Source: Oryzias latipes (lineage: Eukaryota; Chordata; Actinopteri; Beloniformes; Adrianichthyidae). Taken from it: DNA of 64,000 nucleotides. Positions 55,653 through 64,000 of the stretch are shown piece after piece. The number at the start of each line of letters is the position of its first letter. Within the stretch, counting starts at the first letter, position 1. The position numbers were made by a program, and so were the translations under genes. Under the pieces are notes generated by a model. The model did not search any database and was not told where the DNA came from. It was given only the letters and a program-made list of their open reading frames with translations. The stretch is from the NCBI RefSeq assembly GCF_002234675.1, contig NC_019860.2:15306536-15370535 (forward strand), given 5' to 3'.

Positions 55653-58600
55653 CTACGCTCCGGCGTCTGTTCGACACGGAGAGTATTTGTAACTGTAAAG
55701 CTTGTTGTCCGCCCCGCCGCTTAACATTAGCTAAAAAACAAAAAGCAGAGTCAAGATAAGTCAACTCTGAAGTCTTGTCATGGGAGTCTGGAGTACATAA
55801 GAATTTGTCTCACCCCACTTTCCGTCCAATCCACACAGAACACTTTGTCCTCATGGGCCGCCAGGTCATACAAGGGAGCCTTACAGCTAAAGAGAGACAA
55901 CGTGAGTGATAGGGCTGGGTATCACCAATAGTTTCCAGCATAGATTCAATTCAACAGAGCCTGGATCAAGTTTCTGTATTGTCCACTTGATTGGATCAAT
56001 TTGGAATTTACACGGTTTACACATTTGGAGACATTTTTATAAAAAACACAAGTATTCTATTGGTTTTGAAGATAGTCATATTAATCTAATAAAGCTAACA
56101 TTATGTAAAATGTTTTAATGAGATAATAAACCAATGAGCTTGTTAACACCATGCAGTGTTTCATAGTTTCTCAAACAGAGAAGCTCCAACAAAAATGTGG
56201 AGATCACTAACACTGTAAAGGCTCTAAACCGGCTCATATTACAAAGATAAATGTGCTGCCTTTCCTGCAGGGCGTTTCCGTTTGGCCATTAGGTGGAGCT
56301 CGCACTTTAGCATTACACTTTATTTGTCCCTCATCTGGTATAAAAATTGCTACAAAGAACTTTAATATGAGGTGAAGTGAAATTCTGGATCCAACAAAAA
56401 TATATATAAGCCAGTTTTATGATAGTAAATCCTGAAAAACATGAAAACAGATGGAACGATGATAATTATTTAACCTTTGTTGTCCATTACAGAATATCTG
56501 TATCACAGTCATCAATAAATCCTCTGGACTCTGAATTTTTGACAAACACAAGCACATTTTTTTTTCTTTTTTCCATCCGAAGCATTCACGTAACTATGGT
56601 AACAAGCTTGGTCAAACAGGCAGTAGGTGACATGTTCTTTCTTCACATGATTCACAGTCAATTCAATGAGCTTCTGCACAAATTTTCACTAAACGCACCA
56701 AATGAGGGTAATTTTGCATCTGTAAAATAAATAAATAAAATATGCCTTAACTAGTGCCAAAATATGCGAAAAGCAATTTTCACAGACCTTCTGATGTCCC
56801 AAAGTTTGACCAGGTTGTCAAGGGAACCGGAGACAAGCTGGTGCTCGTGTGTCGGAGCCCATTTGACAGCAGTGACCCAGCCGGTGTGGGACGTTAGAGA
56901 CAGCAACACCAAAGCTCCATCTGACAAACAAAAGTGACAACAGAAATAGGTTAATACATCATTTTTGGGGTGTATTTTTGATGTCAGCACAGCGGCACCT
57001 TTGGTCCGTGGATCCCAGAGGCGGATGTGTCTGTCTGTGCTCCCAGAGGCGAGCCGTCGACACAGAGGAGAGTAGGAGATGCAGTTGAACACTTTACTGC
57101 CCGTCTGAGGAGACAAAACATGGCAGATCCTGAAGAAATACCAGCTGGGAGGTGCTTGTTTTGTTCCTCTGAAGATCAGGAGGACAGATTATTCTCTAAA
57201 ACCGGTCCATCGCACCAAATCTACAGCTAGAATGCTGCTTTTCAGCAACCACAGTGTTCGGATGATCAAATACTGACTAAAGCTATATACTATACGACCA
57301 GCATACCTTAAAATGAGATCACAGATTAGTTTTTAAATCCTGATGCTAGGCTGACAAAAGAAATCCCTTTAGACTTAAGAATAAATAAGAGATGCCATCT
57401 AGAGTCAGTCCTTATTAATACTTTTATTTTGAAAAGCCAAATTCGAAACTATAAAATACAGCAAATCTATTTGACCATAAGAAACTTTGACATTTATGAA
57501 GAGAAGGTTTGACTGCAGCAGTGCAAATGTGGCTAAAAAGGAGATTTTTCTGTCTTGTCTGTGTAAGTGTTTGGTTACGGATTAGTATTAGTGCTGTAAA
57601 TATTTTCCCTTTAAATATGGATTTTTTAAAATGTTCCTCTTTACAGACACACACACTGATGAAAACTGGTTTTTATCACTCATTCCTGTGGCCTTTTTCT
57701 CACCATGGAGGACATATTTACAGAAAATTAAGCTTAAAATTACATTTCTGTACGTCTTTGTTTACCACCTGCACACAACTCAGATGTATTTTTTTTTTTA
57801 CACGAACTGCTGCCGCCCTGCAGAAACGATGTCGTTAAACATAATCATAATTAAAAGCCCACTTTTGAAAATAGAATCAAAAGCTGATTAGAGTGGGATG
57901 AAATTATTTTGCAAGTTTTGAGAGTATTTGTTCTTCTTATTGAAACTTTTGTTTGCTTGATGTAGAGAAAAGCAGATTTTTCCTTCAATTATTAAGATGC
58001 ATCTTCAAACATTTATCGTTTACAATAAAAAAATAAAGATTTTAAAAAAATGACCAGTTACTTTTTTTTAAGTCAAGCTAAATTAAGGAAAAGTTAAAAA
58101 AAAAAACAGGAAAAGAATTTGTCTCACCAGCGTGGTCTTCATCGCTCCAGCCTCCACGTCCCACACTCGTATGGTGTGATCCCACGATGCACTGCAGACC
58201 TCCTCCGCATCACTCCACAAGACGGAGGACACCGCTTCGTTGTGTCCGGATAACGTCATGAGGGGCGTCTGTCAAGATAGTATCAAAATGACGCTCCAGT
58301 GGACGTAACAAATCTAATTCGTTTTCCCTCTCCTCTTCCAGCTGGGAGCTCACCCTGGTCAGACCGAGCTGCTGGGTCTTCTGTTTCTTCCTTGGTCTGT
58401 CTGCGGCCTCCTCTACCTCATCTGCCTCATCTGTGGGCACTGGCAACAGGGAGGAAAACTTACAGATGACTTAAGGCTTTTTGGTGTCAACATTCTTGAT
58501 TTTTTGATTCTTTTCTTACCTGCAGACCAGATTTTTAGCATTTTATCCCAGGAGCCACTGCAGAACTAAAGGAGACAACCAAAAATCAGGGACTTGTTAT

Positions 58601-58986
58601 TTCTTTATTTTCTGGCTTTAATGGGTTTTACCTTTGAGCCAGTGGGGTCTGTGGAAACGGTGTCCACGCTGCCCGTGTGTCCTCTACAACAGTGCCTGGC
58701 TTTCACTTTGTTCCTCTCAGAGTTCCACTCCCACAGCAGCACCGTTTGGTCCAGAGACGCCGTCAGGAGCAGGGACGTCAGCCCGTCTGCAGAGAAACCC
58801 CAAGAGGTTTCAGTATCTGCGCCATTCTCCAAACCACGGAGACGACCCGACCGTTTCTGGGGCGTTTTACCTCTTTTGACCCAGGTTGCGTCTTTGACCA
58901 CATCTAGATGTCCCGCCACTGTCATCACTGCCTTACCGTCCACAGACCAAATCCGGGCCGTCTTATCATAAGATCCAGTTAGAATC
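55653..58986 (-). CDS. wdr12: wdr12 WD40-repeat exons
   Basis: Repeat ends in order: [67 protein letters not shown] and the final [10 protein letters not shown]. That gives a seven-bladed propeller. Between blades 3 and 4 lies an acidic then basic insert ([20 protein letters not shown]), a probable nuclear/nucleolar localisation segment. One intron (58566-58631) is only 66 bp. Confidence 0.95.
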
Positions 58987-60954
58987 CTGCAGTGCAAAAA
59001 CATTAAAAAAAAAAACCCCACAAATGAATATTTTCAGACTGTTTTGAGCTTATATCTGGGCAGATATAAGCACAACTCTCATTTAAATTGTGGGTTACAC
59101 TCAGAAAACACTATTAAGTTCATAAAAACTGATCTGGTTTGGATTTATCTCACCATTCACTGTCGGCATCTATAGAACTAATCCAGTCATCGTGCATCAT
59201 GCACTCCTCGGGTTCTGGGGCCGTTATTTTCTCCACATACTCGATCTCCACCACGTCTTCCTAAAACATGGAGAAAAACTCGATAAATACCTCATTGACT
59301 GAAATCGAGAATAAGCACAGACGCATTAAAAGTGGTTAAAAGAAAAAAAAGTCCATGGAATTTGAGCTGCCTTACTGTAGATATTCCCTCTGTGTCCATG
59401 TGAGCGGACAGTGGCATTCGCAGGAACTGACCCCTGACCAGGAAGTCAAACTCCACCTTGCTGTGAGATGCTGTCAAAGATAATTCAAATTTTGTTGTGA
59501 TGAGAAAGTGTGACAAGTGCAGATAATCCCCTTTCATAAATATGAGGTGTTATGTTCAGAAAAGTTGCCTTTCAGGTTTATCAATAATGCTTCAGACAGG
59601 AGTGGTGGTATTATGATGTGGTGCTATTTCTGTCACCCAAAAAAAAATGAAGTAACCCTGAACAGACTACATTTTATAACTTTGTGCATCTTCAGACATT
59701 TAAATGCATGTTCTCCTCATGCATGTGTGGGGTTTTTTCTCCCACAGTCCAATAACATCATTTATAGGTTCATTAAGAGTCTCTAAATTGCCCCTAGGTG
59801 TGCATGTGATTGTGTGGCCTTGACACAGACTGTAATTCAGGGTGTACACCGCCTTTGCAGCAACCCTGTGACCCATTCTGTTTTCGTGCTCAGCCCATTT
59901 CCTTATTTCTCATCGTCTTTCCCCATCAGTTAGGGGGTGGGGGGTGTGAAAGGGGTGGGGGGCTTGTGTGTAGGTATGGGGAGGGGGCTCTTTTAATTTT
60001 TGTGGTTGTTTTTATTATTTACTTTGTTTTCTTTTCATGTAAAGAACTTTGTGTTACGCTTTCGTAGGAATAGTGCTGTATAAATAAAGTTTGATTTGAT
60101 ATAAAGGGATACAGTAAGTTATGAAGATGGGTGAATGGATGGGTTATGTCGGTATACCGGTAATCTGGTTTCCACACCTCCACTGCCTAGGGGCATCGAC
60201 ACATTTCAAGTACATGCACCTTTCTTGAAAAGACTGAAGACTCACAGCCCTTTAAACTGTAAATGCGCATCTGGAGAATGGAAAACGGCTTTGATGGGGA
60301 AAACGAAGGCCTACATGGATCATGCATCAGAATGGAGAAGAGAAGGGAGCCAGTGGCCCAACCAGTTTATTTTCTATGTCACAAATATGCTCTTTTTCAA
60401 AACAACATTTTTTCCGTCAGGTCCTGATTCACGACGATTTGAATAAAAAATATTTAGAAATGCAGTTTTAAGATACTATGAGCGTTTGCATATTTTAAAC
60501 GTCACTATGCAGCCATGTTTAGTTATTTCGGACTTTCTTTCTAAAACTTTAAATGCAAAAGTTTAGCATAAAAGTGTCTGTTAAATTCAAATTTACCATG
60601 TTTGGCCTCCAGCAGCTTGTTGATAATATTGCTGAGGTCCCCCACTTCCGAAGCAGCTGGGATGGAGAACGGCACGTCATCAACTGCATACCTGCAGAAA
60701 CACGATTATGCATCCAAAACAAGAGAGTTTAGTAACATATGCATCACAATAATAAACATTTCTAGAATAATAATGTTATATTCGTCATTTAATTAGAGTG
60801 ATCTATAGATGTTGATTTTTGTCTGAGTATAACTTTTTAAGAAGTGTGTCTCTGGGCAAAAATCTACTACAAAAATGTTGGTAAAAACTAATTATAACTT
60901 GATATATTTCTCAACCCTAATGAAAGTAAAAAGTGACTCCATTGGATTAAGTCA

Positions 60955-60985
<31 letters not shown>

Positions 60986-61007
60986 CATACATACATACAT
61001 ACATACA

Positions 61008-61038
<31 letters not shown>

Positions 61039-61527
61039 TTATTAAAATTCCATAGTTATAAAAAAACATAATATTCAAAAATGAAGGAAAATGTCAAATA
61101 TAAAATATGACAGAAATTTAAAACTCTTTTTTAACGGAGTTTAAAGTTTTCCTTCTTATATTATAAGATATAATTTCAGAATTTTTTTAGGAATTGTAAC
61201 GTTTTGTATAATGTCCCATAACTCCTCTAACTCTTAGGCATAGCATGATCTAAATGTCGATTTCTGTGAGAATTTTATCAATTATTTTAAAGTGGTTTAA
61301 TTTCAAATGTTTTATAACTAAAGATAAACAAGTCCCGTTAAAAAAAAACCTAATAAAGTGACGTTTAATGCACAGAAACTACTTAAATTATAAGTTGTCT
61401 GCATGGTTTAATTTAATGCACCTAGCTAGGAGGCTAGCAGAAGCTAACTTAGCTCCGCTTCTAACTTGTAAGAAGTCAAGTCTCACCTTTTGTTCTCTGT
61501 GAAGAACCGTGCCTGTATTTGCGACAT
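55653..61527 (-). CDS. wdr12: Ribosome biogenesis protein WDR12
   Basis: WD40 protein of the nucleolar PeBoW complex (Pes1-Bop1-Wdr12), needed for 27S/32S pre-rRNA processing and 60S subunit assembly. Thirteen coding exons in transcription order: 61527-61487, 60691-60597, 59470-59376, 59260-59154, 58986-58871, 58786-58632, 58565-58520, 58439-58354, 58268-58128, 57104-56999, 56920-56788, 55886-55814, 55730-55653 (TAG). All phases agree; the sum is 1,272 bp, 423 residues, the same length as human WDR12. An N-terminal ubiquitin-like NLE domain is followed by seven WD repeats. The start is [13 protein letters not shown]. Position and orientation next to ica1l match mammals. Confidence 0.97.
55887..56787. 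other. wdr12 intron 11
   Basis: AT-rich; 'gccattaggtggagctc' near 56285 is a weak CTCF-like word. No gene seen. Confidence 0.65.
57105..58127. repeat. wdr12 intron 9 with dispersed repeat B copy
   Basis: Repeat B at about 57655-57890: 'ttcctgtggcctttttctca', 'ccatggaggacatatttaca' and 'ctgcagaaacgatgtcgt' parallel the copy at 46170-46640 in the same orientation. The rest is AT-rich. Confidence 0.55.
59154..61527 (-). CDS. wdr12: wdr12 N-terminal exons: NLE domain
   Basis: Exons 1-4. They encode [64 protein letters not shown] and [20 protein letters not shown], the NLE (Notchless-like) ubiquitin-like domain that binds the MIDAS domain of Rea1/midasin in yeast homologues (family knowledge). 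The first exon ends in a split arginine codon with a GTGAGA donor. Confidence 0.94.
59471..60596. mobile_element. wdr12 intron 2 with LINE tail and dispersed repeat B
   Basis: At about 59800-60092 a retroposon end: 'tcagggtgtacaccgccttt', GT-rich stretch, then 'gtaaagaactttgtgttac', 'gtgctgtataaataaagttt' and GATTTGAT, the L2/Rex-type tail layout also seen at 7800-7905. At about 60250-60460, an inverted copy of repeat B ('gtcacaaatatgctcttttt'). Confidence 0.6.
60692..61486. repeat. wdr12 intron 1 with (CATA)n microsatellite
   Basis: About 20 CATA units at 60955-61037. The rest of the intron is AT-rich and without recognisable features. Confidence 0.9.
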
Positions 61528-61740
61528 TTTCCTCACTTTATGTCCGTTTTAGAGTTACACAAAAGTGCAGACAGAAGCACAAAATTGCCAAGATTCATTC
61601 AAAACACACCGCAGCCATGTGTTGCCGTCTGTCACTACGCATGCGTACTGGGGAGCAAGGCTACTTAATCGAAAACAGAGTTCAAGTTACTCCATCCTCG
61701 ATTATTAATGCCTGATTGCACCACATGCAAGTCTACGACG
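61528..61740 (-). promoter_or_regulatory. wdr12: wdr12 promoter region with NRF1-like palindrome
   Basis: The perfect 12-bp palindrome TACGCATGCGTA (61636-61647) lies about 110 bp upstream of the start codon and contains an NRF1-type core, common in TATA-less promoters of housekeeping genes. No TATA box recognised. Binding is inferred. Confidence 0.45.
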
Positions 61741-61915
61741 GAGTATTAGGGCCACCAAAAAAAATAATTAGAGCCACCAAAAAAAAAAGAAGTAAAATTA
61801 CGAGATTTTATCTCGTAAATTTAGGAGATAAAAACTCGTAAATTTACGACTTTTTATCTCATGAATTTACGACTTAAAATCTCATAAATTTACGAGAAAA
61901 AAGTCGTAGATTAAG
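61741..61915. repeat. Palindromic 'tcgtaaatttacga' repeat cluster
   Basis: Two 'gccaccaaaaaaaa' units followed by several alternating direct and inverted copies of 'ctcgtaaatttacgag'-like words (forms with tcgtaaattta, tcatgaatttacga, tcataaatttacga). The whole can fold into several alternative hairpins. Similar repeats are widespread in fish genomes; class unknown. Confidence 0.7.
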
Positions 61916-62929
61916 GAAAAACACCGAAGTTGTCCGTTTATTGGAGCCTAGCTTGAAGATGAAGTATGTGGAGCCTTTTGTGAAGCTTCATTTCCGGATT
62001 ACTATAGGTGTAAAACAAAGAGATTCTGAACCTTTTGGCGACTCAAAATCAGATTATTTTCCGTGTAGCAGTCTTTCCGGGGTTCAGTGTCAGTAAAGCG
62101 GAGTTTAATATATAAAATAAGGAGCTCAGAGACACGTTTGGATGTAGACAATCGCTGCAGCCTTTATTCTCCTTTTCATTCACATATCCTGAAGTTCATT
62201 TGTCTCATTACGTCATGAACCTGTCATCCCAACACCAATGCGGAAGTAAACAGTCTTACAAACGCCCCCTCCTGCAGATGAAATGTCCCGTTTCAGCATA
62301 AAACAATAAAGAGGAATGAAAATAGTGTTTTATATTAGCTTTGGAACGTTGAAAATGCCAAAAAAAAGTGCTCCTCCTTTTGTGTTACGGAAGCGTCACA
62401 CAGACGTAGAGTCTTGTCTTTGGTGGAGGAAGAAAGGATTCAAGCGAACAGCTGCAGGGACACCGACGACGGCTTCATCAGGCTGCAGAGATCCTGCAAA
62501 CCAACCATCAATAAATAAAACTTTAATGAATCGTAAATCAAACAAATGACCTTCCAGACATTTGGAACGTTATCAATAAACATTCAGCTCACCTGTTCAA
62601 CAAAGTTTACTCGGTCTTCTCTGCGGCTGCACGGCGTTCACCTGCTGCTCTGCATGCTCATTTTTTTACTGATTTAAAAAAAGTCCAATTAAATGTGGAA
62701 TTTCTTTTAAATACATGCTTTTCTTTCCACTGATGATCTTTGATATTAATTAGTGTGATTAAAGTTCTTTCAAAATAAAACTTTTTTTTAGAATTTTTTA
62801 TAATTGAATGTGGAATTTTATTCATTTCAATGACGTTCTTTAACACGATTTAAAAATATTAAATCCCTTGGTGGGTTAGAATTTCCCTAGATGGCCTAAT
62901 AATAATCCAGATGGTCAATCATGGATAGA
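61916..62929. other. Sequence upstream of wdr12, no gene recognised
   Basis: An open frame at 62316-62549 on the + strand has no similarity that I recognise. In mammals the next gene (CARF) lies on this side; no exon of it is recognised here. Confidence 0.5.
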
Positions 62930-63680
62930 TGAAGAACAGTCACTGAATGAAGAGACTGATCTATCAGATTTTCCTTTTAATTACAGCTCCATTTACTTTG
63001 AAAGCATTAATATCTAAACCACGTTAACAGCCTGGTGGAATTTCTTTAAAAAGAATAACTCCTCTCTCACAACCATTTTGGAACGAACCTAATGTCCCGA
63101 TAAGCAAGAAAATGCTCAACTTTCCAACCTGGAAGCCTAAAGGATTTACACATCTAGAACATACAATTCAAGATAAAACCTTAATATCTTTTGAAAGGTG
63201 GTTATGGATTAAGTAATAACATTTTTTTAGAATATCAGTGGAATATTAGCGGAAATCAGTAGTTAGTGCGAGGTTTAATCCGAGTCATAAAAATCTGACA
63301 ATACTTGATTCAGTAAATACATTTCTGAACCTAATTCTACAAAATTTTGTCAAAAATATATATATTTATGAGTCACATTGGAAACCAAGTTATGTTGCCA
63401 ACAAAGAAGTGTACAGACTTGGCTTGGGTATTTAATTCAGGCGAACCTTTTTGGTCACAGATCTGCTCAAACACCTTTAGACTGACCAAAAGTCCTAACC
63501 TGCAGCTTAATCTGTTTAAAACTCTTCATAGGACTCACTTACACAAGACCAAGGATGTTCATGATGGGCCAAAGAGAATCAGACACTTGTGGGTTTTGTA
63601 ATAACACCCTGGATGATTACCCGCATGCACTGTGGCTCTGCCGTCCACTTTCTCCACAGAGCTAGCAGGGTTTGGCCAAA
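62930..63680 (+). pseudogene. L1-type LINE ORF2 C-terminal relic
   Basis: On the + strand, NVPISKKMLNFPTWKPKG and DKTLISFERW (63093-63205), then after stops NLQLNLFKTLHRTHLHKTK (about 63505-63560) and DDYPHALWLCRP (about 63612-63650) are in the order found near the end of L1/Tx1-type reverse-transcriptase proteins of fish. Stops and frame changes show that it is dead. Limits are approximate. Confidence 0.7.
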
Positions 63681-64000
63681 AAGCTTTGCAAAAGTTTGGT
63701 TGTGGGCGAAACACAGGTTGCTGAGCTCGACTCTCGGATGACGTCACCACATTGAGTGAGAGGCGGGGCTTCAGAGATCAAGTTGTCTCTAATTTCTTGA
63801 TTGGAAACAAGCTCAGGAATATAACTAATATTTATAAAAAAAAAGTGTTCTTTTGTGTGGGAAGTAATATCATATACAGATTTTTTTTTTATTTTACTCT
63901 AAAAGGCTTAAGAATTGTATGGTATTGGCTCTATAGCACAGAATGTGGGCATTAAACGTGACTTCTGTAACTGAATGCAAATCACAACATCTACAAGTTT
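63681..64000. other. Right edge, no feature recognised
   Basis: AT-rich with a poly-T run. Nothing recognised. Confidence 0.5.

Noticed and set aside
62316-62549. 77-codon + strand frame considered as a carf exon
   Set aside because: No recognisable motif and no clear splice sites. The expected next gene could not be confirmed in the window.

Overview
The window is nuclear DNA of a ray-finned (teleost, probably percomorph) fish. It has intron-bearing vertebrate genes with GT-AG introns, many only 65-90 bp long, lying among teleost-style repeats: (TG)n, (TA)n and CATA microsatellites, LINE tails, Tc1/mariner remains, hAT and Harbinger-like non-autonomous elements. The species cannot be named from sequence alone.

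Four genes are present, in the order and orientation known for human 2q33 (BMPR2 > FAM117B > ICA1L < WDR12 <). (1) bmpr2, + strand, exons 2-13 at 7281-27988 with a 3' UTR to about 29310; the signal-peptide exon is not found, so the first 7.3 kb is probably intron 1. (2) fam117b, + strand, securely 31757-35365, with a CpG-rich promoter/first-exon region near 30060-30470; its N-terminal coding part cannot be read as one frame. (3) ica1l, - strand, 50226 down to 41031, 14 coding exons, complete (541 codons plus stop), with one GC-AG intron. (4) wdr12, - strand, 61527 down to 55653, 13 coding exons, complete (423 codons plus stop).

The genes do not form one pathway. Bmpr2 is a type II BMP receptor kinase, ICA1L an arfaptin-homology (BAR-like) membrane-trafficking protein, WDR12 a nucleolar ribosome-assembly factor, and FAM117B has no settled function. 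Their neighbourhood is conserved vertebrate synteny.

The rest is intron and intergenic DNA rich in repeats. The most striking part is 10890-15163 in bmpr2 intron 3: an 8-bp-TSD hAT-like element containing a nested Harbinger-like MITE and a tiny retroposed poly(A) 3' end, all tandemly duplicated as a near-identical 2.1-kb unit. Other structures are four tandem arrays with units of about 520, 230, 82 and 46 bp, a 375-bp MITE with 88-bp inverted arms, two local dispersed-repeat families, a composite LINE block, a Tc1 transposase relic, an L1-like relic at the right edge, and a palindromic repeat cluster upstream of wdr12. I found no convincing new biological system; the items worth checking are structural, splicing and repeat-related.
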